64,000 bases of DNA from Gemmobacter sp964439015 (GTDB taxonomy: Bacteria > Pseudomonadota > Alphaproteobacteria > Rhodobacterales > Rhodobacteraceae), in the NCBI GenBank assembly GCA_964439015.1, contig CAYTMV010000004.1, positions 7,527-71,526 of the forward strand, written 5' to 3'. Position 1 is the stretch's first letter; each line of letters begins with the position of its first letter. The notes beneath the pieces are model-generated. The model was given only the letters and a program-made list of their open reading frames with translations, did not search any database and was not told the origin of the DNA. Of this stretch, positions 51,649 to 60,791 are shown one piece after another. The position numbers and the translations under genes were made by a program.

Positions 51649-53844
51649 TCACCCCCCGAAGATCGAGCGCAGCACATCCCCGATCGGATCGACCTGCCGC
51701 TGGCGGCGCTGCGGTTGCGGCTGTTGCTGCGGCTGACCCTGCGCTTGCGGCTGTGCGGGCGCCACCTCCTGCGGAGCCGGCTGGCCGGGGGGACGGCGCG
51801 GCTCGGGCACGATCATCGGCAGGCCTGTGGGGGGAAGGTCGGCATGGATGCGCGCCATGGTCGCCTGCCAGATCTCGGCCGGCAAGCCACCACCCGTCAC
51901 GCCGGTCAGCGGGCGGTTGTCATCATAGCCCATCCAGACGCCCGTCACGTAATGCGCCGAGAACCCGATGAACCACGCATCCCGTGCGGCCGAGGTTGTG
52001 CCGGTCTTGCCTGCCACCGGATGATTGCCCAGCCGCGCGCGACCGCCGGTGCCACGCTCGATCACCTGGGTCATCATGTAGGTCAGCAACTGCGCTGCCT
52101 GCTCCGAGATCACCCGCTCGCCGATACCGCCGGACTGGCCGGCGATCTCGTCGGATTCGCCACGGATCGCCAGCGACATCATCCCATAGGGCTGCACCCG
52201 CGACCCGCCATTCAGGATGCCGGCATAAGCCCCCGTCATCTCCAGCAGCGTGCTTTCCGAGGCACCCAGCGCCAGCGCCGGCCCATCGGCCATGTTGCTG
52301 GCGATGCCGAACTCACCGGCCACCGCACGCACCACATCGCGCCCCACCGCCTCGGACACGCGCACCGCGGGGATGTTGCGGCTTTCCGCCAGGGCTTCGG
52401 TCAGCGTGATCAGTCCCTTGTATTCCTTGTCGTAATTCGAGGGCGACCAGGGACCGGAGCCTGGGATGTTGATGGTCAGCGGCTTGTCCTCGACATAATC
52501 GGCAGGCGACCAGCCAAGATCCATCGCCGCAGCATAGACGAAGGGCTTGAACACCGATCCCGTCTGTCGCAACGCCTGCGTGGCGCGGTTGAAACTGCCC
52601 GCGCCTTGGGTCTTGCGCCCGCCCACCATGGCGCGCACCGCGCCATCGGCGCTCATCACCACGATCGCGGCTTGCGCTTCCGATCCTTCTTTCAGCTTGG
52701 TGGCAAAGACTTCGGCCAGCGCGGCCTCGGCCTGCGCCTGAATGCGTTGATCAAGCGTGGTGCGAATCACCACGTCTTCCGTGGTTTCCTTGGTCAGGAA
52801 GGCGGGACCGGACTCCATCACCCAATCGGCAAAGAAACCGCCGGCGTTCTTTGCCGCCGCCTCGGACAGTTGCGCGGGATTGGCGCGGGCCTGATCCGCC
52901 TCGGCTTTGGTCAGGAAACCCTGTTCCTCCATCAGCCCGATGATCACATTGGCCCGATCCTGCGCCCGTTTCAGGTTGGCGGTTGGCGCATAGCGCGACG
53001 GCGCCTTCAGCAATCCTGCCAGCATCGCCGCCTCGGCCGGGGTGACATTGGCGGCCGACTTGCCGAAATAGCGTTGTGCCGCGGCCTCAAACCCGCGCGC
53101 ACCCGCGCCCAGATAGGCGCGGTTGAAGTAGATCGTCAGGATCTCGTCCTTGGTATATTTCCACTCCATCGCCATGGCGAAGGGCACTTCCTTGACCTTG
53201 CGCCATACCCCGCCCGAGCGGCAGTCTTCCTCATAGGCGGCCTCGGATTTCCATTGCGTCGGGTCATACTGCACACCGAGGCACAGCAATTTGGCCACCT
53301 GCTGGGTAATGGTCGAACCGCCATTGCCTTCCAGGGGGCCGCGCCCCTCGGCCAGGTTGATGCGGACGGCGCTGGCGATCCCGCGGGGGCTGACACCGAA
53401 ATGCTGATAAAAGCGTTTGTCCTCGGTGGCGATCACGGCGTGCAGCAGGTGCTTTGACACCGTGTCGGCGGTGATCATGCCGCCGAAGGTTTCGCCCCGC
53501 CAGGCAAAGACCTGATTGTCGCGATCCAGCAGCGTGACCGAGCCCTTGGCACGGGCATCCACCAGCGCCTCCACCGGTGGCAGTTGCGACTGGAAGTAGA
53601 AGACCACCCCGGCCAGCGCGAGGGCGGCCGTGACGCCGATGCGCCAGGTCACACCCCAGAACACCCGCCAGATCAGGCCAAAAAAACCCAGGATCAGGCC
53701 GACAATCAGCCCGTGCTGCCGGCGCGGCCGGGGGGCCCTGCGCTTTTTCGGCGCGGGTTTTTGCGGCGCCGGCGCGGGTTTTTTCGCCGCGCCGTATCGC
53801 TTGTCTGCCACCAGGGGCGTGCGCCCCCTGCCCGTTCCCGCCAT
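51649..53844 (-). CDS. mrcA: Penicillin-binding protein 1A
   Basis: Class A PBP of 731 residues. A Pro/Lys/Arg-rich cytoplasmic N-tail (about 1-45) precedes one membrane helix (about 45-85, with hydrophobic runs). GT51: ATEDKRFYQHFGVSPRGI and GGSTITQQVAKLL. Transpeptidase: Ser-Val-Phe-Lys in RQTGSVFKPFVYA, SRN in ESRNIPAV, KTGTT in VAGKTGTTSAARDAWF. A Gln/Pro-rich low-complexity tail (last ~50) ends in DVLRSIFGG. The second bifunctional PBP of the window besides pbpC. Confidence 0.94.
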   Translation of the reverse strand: MAGTGRGRTPLVADKRYGAAKKPAPAPQKPAPKKRRAPRPRRQHGLIVGLILGFFGLIWRVFWGVTWRIGVTAALALAGVVFYFQSQLPPVEALVDARAKGSVTLLDRDNQVFAWRGETFGGMITADTVSKHLLHAVIATEDKRFYQHFGVSPRGIASAVRINLAEGRGPLEGNGGSTITQQVAKLLCLGVQYDPTQWKSEAAYEEDCRSGGVWRKVKEVPFAMAMEWKYTKDEILTIYFNRAYLGAGARGFEAAAQRYFGKSAANVTPAEAAMLAGLLKAPSRYAPTANLKRAQDRANVIIGLMEEQGFLTKAEADQARANPAQLSEAAAKNAGGFFADWVMESGPAFLTKETTEDVVIRTTLDQRIQAQAEAALAEVFATKLKEGSEAQAAIVVMSADGAVRAMVGGRKTQGAGSFNRATQALRQTGSVFKPFVYAAAMDLGWSPADYVEDKPLTINIPGSGPWSPSNYDKEYKGLITLTEALAESRNIPAVRVSEAVGRDVVRAVAGEFGIASNMADGPALALGASESTLLEMTGAYAGILNGGSRVQPYGMMSLAIRGESDEIAGQSGGIGERVISEQAAQLLTYMMTQVIERGTGGRARLGNHPVAGKTGTTSAARDAWFIGFSAHYVTGVWMGYDDNRPLTGVTGGGLPAEIWQATMARIHADLPPTGLPMIVPEPRRPPGQPAPQEVAPAQPQAQGQPQQQPQPQRRQRQVDPIGDVLRSIFGG

Positions 53845-54112
53845 GCCTGTTCCGCCCGTTCGCCGGTTTTCTTGGCGCGCAATCTAACGGTTGTGGCCGA
53901 CATTGAAAACCTTTGCGCGGTCACGTTTCGCAAGCACGAACTGCATAATTTTTGACCATCCGCCGAAAAAACTGCCTTCTGCCTGCATCTTTTCACGCAT
54001 CCCCCCGCCGCGGGGATGGCGATTTCTTGCCCGATGCCGCGCTGCGGCGCCTGCTGTGGGCACGGGGCCCGGCACCAGGGCCCAGCGACAGGAAGGGAAT
54101 CGAGAGGTGAAA

Positions 54113-54445
54113 ATGATCATCGCGGCGATCAAGCCGTTCAAATTGGAAGAAGTCCGCGAGGCCCTGACCACTATCGGCGTGCGCGGCATGATGGTGTCGG
54201 AGATCAAGGGCTTCGGCGCCCAGTCAGGCCACACCGAAATATATCGCGGGGCCGAATATGCCGTGAACTTCGTGCCCAAGATCCGGCTGGAGATCGTGGT
54301 CGCCGACGAGCTGGCCGAACCGGTTGTGACTGCAATCCGCACGACAGCCCGCACCGACAAGATCGGCGATGGCAAGATCTTCGTGCTGGATGTCGAACAT
54401 GCGGTGCGGGTGCGCACCGGCGAAACTGATGACGACGCGCTGTAA
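54113..54445 (+). CDS. glnK: Nitrogen regulatory protein PII (GlnK)
   Basis: PII protein of 110 residues. T loop with the uridylylated Tyr51 in YRGAEYAVNFVPK; opening MIIAAIKPFKLEEVREAL; B loop TARTDKIGDGKIFV. Being directly upstream of amtB (22 nt), it is GlnK, which plugs the ammonium channel when nitrogen is replete. ATG 54113 has GAGAGGTGA upstream. I saw no clear sigma-54 or NtrC site in the 268-nt gap 53845-54112, which includes some hairpin-prone GC stretches near 54000-54085. Confidence 0.95.
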   Translation: MIIAAIKPFKLEEVREALTTIGVRGMMVSEIKGFGAQSGHTEIYRGAEYAVNFVPKIRLEIVVADELAEPVVTAIRTTARTDKIGDGKIFVLDVEHAVRVRTGETDDDAL

Positions 54446-54467
54446 GCTGGACAGGAAAGACAATCCA

Positions 54468-55811
54468 ATGAAAAGACTTGCAAAACTCTCGCTTTCAGCC
54501 GGCATCGCCGCGCTTTCGGCCTTGCCGGCCTGGGCGCAGGAGGCCGCCGCGACAGTCGCCGAGGTGGCGGCCGTGGTGGAAAAGGGCGATGTCGCCTGGA
54601 TGATGACCGCGACCACCTTGGTGCTGTTCATGACCTTGCCGGGGCTGGCGCTGTTTTACGGCGGCTTGGTGCGATCGAAGAACATGCTCAGCGTGTTGAT
54701 GCAATGCACGATGATCGCCGCGGTGGCGATGATCCTTTGGGTGGTTTACGGCTACTCGATGGCCTTCGGCGGCGGCACCTCGCCGTTCTGGGGCGGGTTT
54801 GCCAAGGCGTTTCTGGCTGGCGTCACGCTGGACAGCACGGCGGCCACCTTCACCGACGGAGTGGCCCTGCCGGAATATCTGTTCATCGCCTTCCAGATGA
54901 CCTTTGCCGTCATCACCCCGGCGCTGATTATCGGCGGTTTTGCCGAGCGGATCAGGTTTTCGGCGGTCTTGGCCTTTGTCGTGATCTGGCTGACCTTCAG
55001 CTATTTCCCTGTGGCGCACATGGTCTGGGACGCCTCGGGGCTGATCTACAACTGGTCAGCGATCGACTTTGCCGGCGGCACGGTGGTCCACATCAACGCG
55101 GGCATCGCGGCACTGGTGGCGGCGATCATGACCGGCAAGCGGGTCGGCTATGGCCGCGACAACATGGCGCCTCATTCGATGACGCTGACCATGGTCGGGG
55201 CGGCGATGCTGTGGGTGGGCTGGTTCGGTTTCAATGCCGGTTCCAACCTCGAGGCGACGGCAGGGGCCACGCTGGCGATGATGAACACCTTCCTTGCCAC
55301 CGCCGCGGCGATCCTCGCCTGGTCCGCGATCGAGGCTTTGACCCGCGGCAAGGCATCAATGCTGGGGGCGGCCTCGGGCATGGTGGCGGGTCTGGTGGCG
55401 ATCACGCCAGCCTGCGGCACCACTGGGCCGATGGGAGCGATCGTGCTGGGCGCGGTCACCTCGGCGGGGTGCTATTGGTTTGTCACCACGGTCAAGCACC
55501 GGCTGGGCTATGACGACAGCCTGGATGTCTTTGGCGTGCATGGCGTGGGTGGCATCATCGGTGCGATCGGCACCGGCATCCTTTGCGCCCCTGCCCTTGG
55601 CGGGACCGGCTTTCTGGTCGAGGCCGGCACGATGGGCGCGCAGGTGATGGCGCAGATCATGGGTGTGGTCGTCACGATCCTGTGGTCGGGCGTGGTGTCG
55701 GTCGCGGCGCTGCTGATCGTCAAATCGCTGTTCGGCCTGCGTGTCCGCGAGGAGGAAGAGCGGGAAGGCCTGGACCTGACCTCGCATGGCGAGCGCGCCT
55801 ACAACCTTTAA
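54468..55811 (+). CDS. amtB: Ammonium transporter
   Basis: Amt channel of 447 residues with a cleaved signal peptide (MKRLAKLSLSAGIAALSALP, then AWA) and eleven helices. Conserved: ALFYGGLVRSKNMLSVLMQ, the pore Phe/His region WDASGLIYNWSAIDFAGGTV(VH), WFGFNAGSNLEAT, and the second pore His in DVFGVHGVGGIIGAI. Cytoplasmic C-tail ends with SHGERAYNL-like residues that contact GlnK. Co-transcribed with glnK; terminator follows. Confidence 0.96.
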   Translation: MKRLAKLSLSAGIAALSALPAWAQEAAATVAEVAAVVEKGDVAWMMTATTLVLFMTLPGLALFYGGLVRSKNMLSVLMQCTMIAAVAMILWVVYGYSMAFGGGTSPFWGGFAKAFLAGVTLDSTAATFTDGVALPEYLFIAFQMTFAVITPALIIGGFAERIRFSAVLAFVVIWLTFSYFPVAHMVWDASGLIYNWSAIDFAGGTVVHINAGIAALVAAIMTGKRVGYGRDNMAPHSMTLTMVGAAMLWVGWFGFNAGSNLEATAGATLAMMNTFLATAAAILAWSAIEALTRGKASMLGAASGMVAGLVAITPACGTTGPMGAIVLGAVTSAGCYWFVTTVKHRLGYDDSLDVFGVHGVGGIIGAIGTGILCAPALGGTGFLVEAGTMGAQVMAQIMGVVVTILWSGVVSVAALLIVKSLFGLRVREEEEREGLDLTSHGERAYNL

Positions 55812-55827
55812 CGCCATGAACCAGAAC

Positions 55828-55856
55828 AAAAGGCCCGGCGAAGCGCCGGGCCTTTT
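55828..55856. terminator. Bidirectional terminator between amtB and aminotransferase
   Basis: AAAAGGCCCGGCG (55828-55840) pairs with CGCCGGGCCTTTT (55844-55856) around an AAG loop; A-run on one side and T-run on the other serve both convergent genes. Confidence 0.9.
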
Positions 55857-55872
55857 CGTTTGCTGCCAAGGC

Positions 55873-57054
55873 TTACAGAACGGCCGCCACTGCCCGCGCC
55901 AGAACCGGCACGGTCTGGGCATTGAGGCCCGCGATGTTGATGCGCGAGTCGCCCACCATGTAGATGCCGAACTCGTCCCGCAGGCGGTTGACCTGCGCCT
56001 CGGTCAGCCCCAGACGCGAGAACATGCCGCGATGGCGCGCGACAAAGTCGAACCGGTCCGAGTTGGTCTCGGCCCGCAGCGCATCGGCCAGTGACTGACG
56101 CAGCGTCAGCATGTTCAGCCGCACCTCCTCCAGCTCGGCCTGCCAGTCGGCGCGCAGGGCGTCATCCTCGAGGATCATCGTCACCAGCCGCGCACCGTGA
56201 TCCGGCGGGAAGCTGTAGTTCTGGCGGTTCAGGAAGTTCAGGTTGCCTTGGGTGATGGCAGTCGCCGCCGCATCGCGGGAAATGGCGATCAGGATGCCAG
56301 TCCGCTCGCGGTAGATGCCGAAGTTTTTCGAGCAAGAGGCCGCGATCAGCACCTCGGGGAAGCGCGCGGCCACCATGCGGGTTGCCTCGGCATCAGCCTC
56401 AAGCCCGTCGCCAAAGCCCTGATAGGCCAGATCGACCAGCGGAATCGCGCCACGCTGGGCCAGCAGGTCGCAGACCTTGGCCCATTGCGCCAGATCCAGA
56501 TTGGCGCCGGTGGGGTTGTGGCAGCAGCCATGCAGCAGCACCACGTCGCCCGGCTTGACCGTGCCCAGATCCGCCATCAGCCCGTCGAAATCCACGCCGC
56601 CGCTGGCCGCGTCGAAGTAACGGTATTCGGCCATCGGAATCCCGAGGAATTTCACGATCGAGGGATGGTTGGGCCAGGTCGGCGCCGACAGCCAGACGGT
56701 CGCGCCGGGGGCTGCCATCTTCACCAGCTCCAACGCCTGCCGGATCGCGCCGGTGCCGCCGGGCGTCGAGATCGAGGCCAGACGATCCGCGGCCACGACG
56801 CCGTTCAGGATCATCGCCCGCATCGCGGTGTTATAGGCGGGCTCGCCGGCCAGCGCGGTATAGGTCTTGGTGGTCTCAACCTCCCACAGGCGCTTTTCGG
56901 CGGCCTTGACCGCGCGCATCACCGGGGTCAGGCCGGTCGGATCCTTGTAGACCCCCACGCCCAGGTCGATCTTGTCGGTCCGCTTGTCCTCGCGGAACAT
57001 CGCGATCAGTTGCAGGATCTTGTCCTGCGGCTGGGCCTTCAGTGCCTCCAGCAT
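55873..57054 (-). CDS. Aspartate/aromatic amino acid aminotransferase
   Basis: Class I PLP aminotransferase of 393 residues of the AspC/TyrB group, making aspartate from oxaloacetate and glutamate or transaminating aromatic acids. Key regions: KIDLGVGVYKDPTGLTPV, STPGGTGAIRQALEL, HGCCHNPTGANLD, VDLAYQGFGDGLEADA, and the Schiff-base Lys in ASCSKNFGIYRERTG; the substrate Arg lies in GMFSRLGL-linked C-terminal part. Four nt after the sulfurtransferase gene. Confidence 0.93.
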   Translation of the reverse strand: MLEALKAQPQDKILQLIAMFREDKRTDKIDLGVGVYKDPTGLTPVMRAVKAAEKRLWEVETTKTYTALAGEPAYNTAMRAMILNGVVAADRLASISTPGGTGAIRQALELVKMAAPGATVWLSAPTWPNHPSIVKFLGIPMAEYRYFDAASGGVDFDGLMADLGTVKPGDVVLLHGCCHNPTGANLDLAQWAKVCDLLAQRGAIPLVDLAYQGFGDGLEADAEATRMVAARFPEVLIAASCSKNFGIYRERTGILIAISRDAAATAITQGNLNFLNRQNYSFPPDHGARLVTMILEDDALRADWQAELEEVRLNMLTLRQSLADALRAETNSDRFDFVARHRGMFSRLGLTEAQVNRLRDEFGIYMVGDSRINIAGLNAQTVPVLARAVAAVL

Positions 57055-57058
57055 GGTC

Positions 57059-57916
57059 TTATCCCTTTTCCACCTTCAGGTCGTCATACATGCCCCATTC
57101 GGCCCAGGAGCCATCATAGAGCGACCAGTTGCGATGCCCCGCGCGTTCCAGCGCCAGAGTCACGATCGCGCCCGTCACGCCCGACCCGCACATCGCGATC
57201 ACCGGACCGGACAGATCGACCCCGGCAGCGGCGAACTGCGCGCGCAGGGCCTCGGGCGATTTCATGGTGCCATCGGGGTTCAGAAAGCTGTCCCACGGCA
57301 TGTTCACGGCCCCCGGCACATGGCCCATGCGCAGGCCGGGGCGCGGCTCGGGCACCTCGCCACGGAAACGGGGGGCGGGACGGGCGTCGACGATCTGCGC
57401 CTCGCCCAGCTTGGAGGCATGGGCCACCTGCGTCACGTCCCGCACCAGCCCGTTCTGACGGCTGACGGTCATGTGACGGTCGCGCAACACCGGCGGCATG
57501 TCTTCCAGAGGGCGGCCCTCGGCCTTCCACTTGGGCAGGCCACCATCCAGCACCGCGACATCGGTCTTGCCCATGAGGCGGAAGTTCCACCAGACCCGCG
57601 CCGCCGAAAACAGCCCGAGGCAATCATAGATCACCACCTGATGGCCGTCGCCCACGCCCATTGCCCGCAAACGGCTGACAAATTTTTCGGGCGGGGCGGC
57701 CATATGCGGCAGCTCGCTGCGCTGGTCGGATATCTCGTCGATATCGAAGAACCGTGCGCCGGGGATGTGGCCGGCCGCATATTCGGCCTTCACGTCCCGC
57801 TCCATCGCCGGCAAGGCCCAGCTGGCGTCGATGATCCGCAAGTCGGGATCGCTCAGGTGGGCGGCCAGCCAGTCGGTAGAAACCAGCGTCTTCGGGTCAT
57901 CGGCGATGAGGGTCAT
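57059..57916 (-). CDS. sseA: 3-mercaptopyruvate sulfurtransferase (rhodanese family)
   Basis: Two-rhodanese-domain protein of 285 residues. The catalytic loop is CGSGVTGAI near the C-terminus (CGSGVTA in SseA), distinguishing it from CRKGVT-type thiosulfate enzymes; the start has DDPKTLVSTDWLAAHLSDPD and IPGARFFDIDEISD. It transfers sulfur from mercaptopyruvate. ATG 57916 with CGGAG upstream is chosen; a TTG lies just before it. The aminotransferase downstream (4 nt) could supply mercaptopyruvate from cysteine, a sensible functional pair (inference). Confidence 0.92.
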   Translation of the reverse strand: MTLIADDPKTLVSTDWLAAHLSDPDLRIIDASWALPAMERDVKAEYAAGHIPGARFFDIDEISDQRSELPHMAAPPEKFVSRLRAMGVGDGHQVVIYDCLGLFSAARVWWNFRLMGKTDVAVLDGGLPKWKAEGRPLEDMPPVLRDRHMTVSRQNGLVRDVTQVAHASKLGEAQIVDARPAPRFRGEVPEPRPGLRMGHVPGAVNMPWDSFLNPDGTMKSPEALRAQFAAAGVDLSGPVIAMCGSGVTGAIVTLALERAGHRNWSLYDGSWAEWGMYDDLKVEKG

Positions 57917-57984
57917 CAAGGCACTCCGCGTCAGGGGATGATCGACTTAACCACAACCCCGTTTCTAGGCAAGGTGCCAAGCCG

Positions 57985-58455
57985 TCAGCCCTGCTTCAAC
58001 AGGCGTGCCTTCTGGCGGTCCCAGTCCCGCTTGGCCGAGGTTTCGCGCTTGTCGGACAGTTTCTTGCCCTTCGCGATCCCCAGCTTGACCTTTACCAACC
58101 CGCGTTCGTTGAAATACCATTTCAGCGGCACGATGGTCATGCCCTCGCGCGCGGTCGCATTCCACAACCGGCTGAGTTCCTTCTTCGAGACCAGCAATTT
58201 GCGGTGACGACGTTCTTCGTGACCCCAGGTCTTTGCCTCGCGATAGGGCGCGATATAGCTGTTGATCAGCCACAATTCGCCCCCTTCGACGCTGGCATAG
58301 CTTTCGCCCAGGTTCGATCCGCCCTGCCGCAGCGACTTGACCTCGGACCCATAGAGCATGATCCCGGCCTCAAGATCGCTTTCGATATGGTAATCGAAAC
58401 GCGCCCGGCGGTTTTCGGCGATCAGTTTGCTGTTGGGGTCGGATTGCTTGGCCAT
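57985..58455 (-). CDS. smpB: SsrA-binding protein SmpB
   Basis: SmpB of 156 residues, partner of tmRNA in rescuing stalled ribosomes. Conserved NRRARFDYHIESDLEAGIML, GSEVKSLRQGGSNLGESYA, KLLVSKKELSRL and the C-terminal GKKLSDKRETSAKRDWDRQ tail that mimics codon pairing. The tmRNA gene ssrA was not found in the window. Confidence 0.97.
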   Translation of the reverse strand: MAKQSDPNSKLIAENRRARFDYHIESDLEAGIMLYGSEVKSLRQGGSNLGESYASVEGGELWLINSYIAPYREAKTWGHEERRHRKLLVSKKELSRLWNATAREGMTIVPLKWYFNERGLVKVKLGIAKGKKLSDKRETSAKRDWDRQKARLLKQG

Positions 58456-58506
58456 GATCGCCCCGAGATAGGCGCTCTGACGTGCAAAGTCCAGTTCACG
58501 ACACGC

Positions 58507-59100
58507 TCAGGCGGCCATCGGCAGGGCGCTGCGGTCATGGCGGCGGCGGCTCAGCAGGTTGCGCGCCTCAACGATGCTCAGCACCGTGAAGTCGAGGCTT
58601 TCGGTGATGCTTTCCGGCCGACCGATCGCCGGGCAGAACAGTTGCACCCCCGAATTGCCCCAGATCACCTCTTCCTGCGCGAAGTGCGGCTGGATCAGCT
58701 CCATCGACATCGAGAGTCCGCGGCGGGTGATGCCGCACAGGCCCACCAGCGCCACCGCCGGGGCCAGCGCGACCAGCGCATCCGGAAAGGCCGCGTCATC
58801 GCCAGTCTGGACCAGCACCAACTGCCCCTCGGGCAACAGCAAATCGTCGCAATTGTCGAAGGCGCCACCCGGGATATGCACCAGACTGCCCTCACCCGGG
58901 TTCAACCATGTGCGCGTCAGGCCCAGGACCGGGCGCAATCCGCCATCCATCGTGTAGATCCGGTCGCCCATCCGCAGCGCCTCGGCGCGACGCCAGCCAT
59001 TGGCGGTTTCAATCATGGTGGCCGCCGTCAGGCCTGCCGGCGCGGTGGGCGAGACGGCCATGGAGTGGGTGGGCAGACGGTCGAAGTCTTGCATGAACAT
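58507..59100 (-). CDS. Orphan Hint (hedgehog/intein) domain protein
   Basis: Protein of 197 residues with a Hint-type fold at about 22-165: ATMIETANGWRRAEALRMGDRIYTMDGGLRPV matches in pattern the opening of Hint modules, and LLPEGQLVLVQT and EEVIWGNSGVQLF parallel later strands. The residue that should be the nucleophilic Cys at the block start is absent (GLTAATMI), so self-splicing or self-cleavage is unlikely. No flanking domain or signal peptide. ATG 59100 has GGAGGA upstream. A perfect TTAA-N7-TTAA box lies 123 nt upstream. Function unknown; such genes are frequent in Rhodobacteraceae. Confidence 0.8.
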   Translation of the reverse strand: MFMQDFDRLPTHSMAVSPTAPAGLTAATMIETANGWRRAEALRMGDRIYTMDGGLRPVLGLTRTWLNPGEGSLVHIPGGAFDNCDDLLLPEGQLVLVQTGDDAAFPDALVALAPAVALVGLCGITRRGLSMSMELIQPHFAQEEVIWGNSGVQLFCPAIGRPESITESLDFTVLSIVEARNLLSRRRHDRSALPMAA

Positions 59101-59427
59101 TGGGGGTCCTCCGATTCATCCTTGGGGCAAATCTTGTCTGTGACCTCAGATCGCACCGGATTTTCGCCGTTTTTCCGTCGCGTTTGCGGCCTGAAAACGG
59201 CGTTGTTGGATGGGCGGAAACATTAACCATTTCTTAACTGGAAACGGTGCCAAGGCGGCAAGGGTCAGGTCAGCGGTGATGCAACAATCGCCTGACCGAT
59301 CCGGGAATGAATGGCACGAACCATGGGCCGAACCGCTGCCGACGAATCACGCCACCGCCACAATCGCGGCTGAATCACTGCGGATCTGCGTGCCACACAG
59401 GTTAAGCGCCCCGGCGCGGACAGGCTG
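59101..59427. other. Intergenic region between petR and the Hint gene
   Basis: This 327-nt gap holds no convincing gene. Near the Hint gene it contains a TTAA-N7-TTAA box (59223-59237) in a locally AT-rich stretch. Toward the petR end there is only a weak GCGCC/GGCGC hairpin at about 59408-59419 that may mark the petR 3' end. Confidence 0.6.
59223..59237. promoter_or_regulatory. CtrA-type box upstream of Hint gene
   Basis: TTAACCATTTCTTAA: two TTAA halves with exactly 7 nt between, and the first half continues as TTAACCAT, the classical form in Caulobacter. It lies 123 nt upstream of the Hint gene start. Confidence 0.5.
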
Positions 59428-60153
59428 TCAGTCAGGCTGCAGCATGTAGCCGGCGCCACGCACGGTCTGCAGATAGCGCGGCTGCTTGGGGTCCGCCTCG
59501 ATCTTGCGGCGCAGGCGGGTGATCTGCACATCCACCGCCCGCTCCTGCCCACCGGCAGCGCGATCCTCGGCCCGGTCTTCCGGGTCCGGCCCCAGGTCGC
59601 CCGCCAGCCGCTCGCGGCTGACCGGCTGGCCGGGTTGGGCGGCAAAGATCCGCATCAGCTGCGCCTCGGTGGCGGTCAGGCGCACGGGCTCAGTGCCCCG
59701 CCACAGCTCGCCCCGCTCCATGTCATAGCGCACCGGCCCCAGGTTCAGCACCTTCGGCCCCGGCACCGCCGCTTCGCGCGACGGCAGGCGGCGCAGGATC
59801 GCGTTGATCCTCAGCAGCAGCTCCTTTGGTTCAAACGGCTTGACCAGATAGTCGTCGGCACCGGCCTCCAGCCCCTCGATGCGGTTGGCCGCCTCGCCGC
59901 GCGCGGTCAGAAGCAGGATCGGCGTGGCAAGCCTAGACCGCAGACTTCGGGTCAGGGCAATGCCATCCTCTCCCGGCATCATCACGTCCAGGATGATCAT
60001 GTCGAAGTCGAGGCCCGCCAGCAGACGCCGCGCCTGCGCCGCATCGCGGGCAATGGTGACCAGAAACCCGTGGCGCATCAGAAACTTCTGCAGCAGACCG
60101 CGGATGCGTTCATCGTCATCGACGACCAGAAGGTGGATCTGCGGTTCGCTCAT
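59428..60153 (-). CDS. petR: OmpR-family response regulator PetR
   Basis: Regulator of 241 residues. Receiver: VVDDDERIRG, Asp56 in IILDVMMPGEDG, LLTARGE and DDYLVKPFEPKELL. The winged helix ends RAVDVQITRLRRKIEADPKQPRYLQTVRGAGYM. Before it is an acidic loop of about 15 residues (GDLGPDPEDRAEDRAAGGQE), longer than in OmpR. PetR was described in Rhodobacter capsulatus upstream of the bc1 operon; here petP overlaps it by 4 nt and petC is 3 kb away. No cognate kinase is adjacent. Confidence 0.88.
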   Translation of the reverse strand: MSEPQIHLLVVDDDERIRGLLQKFLMRHGFLVTIARDAAQARRLLAGLDFDMIILDVMMPGEDGIALTRSLRSRLATPILLLTARGEAANRIEGLEAGADDYLVKPFEPKELLLRINAILRRLPSREAAVPGPKVLNLGPVRYDMERGELWRGTEPVRLTATEAQLMRIFAAQPGQPVSRERLAGDLGPDPEDRAEDRAAGGQERAVDVQITRLRRKIEADPKQPRYLQTVRGAGYMLQPD

Positions 60154-60650
60154 GCGCTGCCCTCCCGCAGGGATTGGTATTGCTGGCGCAACTCCGGGTC
60201 CATCATCGCCTCCAGCACCGTGCGGAACCCCTGCACCGCCACCGGCCCCGCCGCACGATAAGCGGCGCGCATCCGCGCACGCTGTGCATCCGACAATTGT
60301 CGTTCCAGCTCTGCGCCCTTCACGGTCAAAAACAGATGCCGTTCGCGCTTGTCGCGCTTGCCAACCCGGTTTTCCACCAGCCCGTCCTCGATCAGGGTCC
60401 GCAGCACCCGGTTCAGGCTCTGCTTGGTCACGCCGAGGATGGACAGCAGGTTGGTAACAGTGGTGCCAGGGCTGCGATGGATGAAATGCAAGGCGCGGTG
60501 ATGAGCGCGGCCGTATTCCATCCCCTCCAGGATGCGGTCTGGGTCGGCGGTGAAACCGCGATAGGCGAAGAACATCGCCTCAATGCCTTTGCGCAGCTGG
60601 TCGTCCGTCAGAAACAGCAGGCTCTCGCCGCCCGGCCTCACATCGCTCAT
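60150..60650 (-). CDS. petP: MarR-family regulator PetP
   Basis: Winged-helix regulator of 166 residues of the MarR family: recognition region TTVTNLLSILGVTKQSLNRVLRTLIEDGLVEN and wing KRDKRERHLFLTVKG. Start ATG 60650 is preferred, with GGAGGG 4-5 nt upstream; ATG 60668 is possible. The petP-petR pair, translated with a 4-nt overlap, is characteristic of the Rhodobacteraceae. Divergent from ilvE with 141 nt between. Confidence 0.87.
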   Translation of the reverse strand: MSDVRPGGESLLFLTDDQLRKGIEAMFFAYRGFTADPDRILEGMEYGRAHHRALHFIHRSPGTTVTNLLSILGVTKQSLNRVLRTLIEDGLVENRVGKRDKRERHLFLTVKGAELERQLSDAQRARMRAAYRAAGPVAVQGFRTVLEAMMDPELRQQYQSLREGSA

Positions 60651-60791
60651 CGCACCCTCCGTGATCAAAGCGATTTTACGTCAGCCTTGTTGACTTTCCA
60701 AGACCGGAATGTTAGCCAAGCTGCGATTTTGCGCAACTTTGTGTCCGCTTCGGCCATAAAAAACGCAAGAAATGCAATTCAGGAGGGCATG

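Noticed and set aside
48174..51971. Plus-strand open frame of 1265 codons over smc
   Set aside because: Low-complexity shadow of the Ala/Glu-rich coiled coil on the other strand; smc has Walker, hinge and signature motifs.
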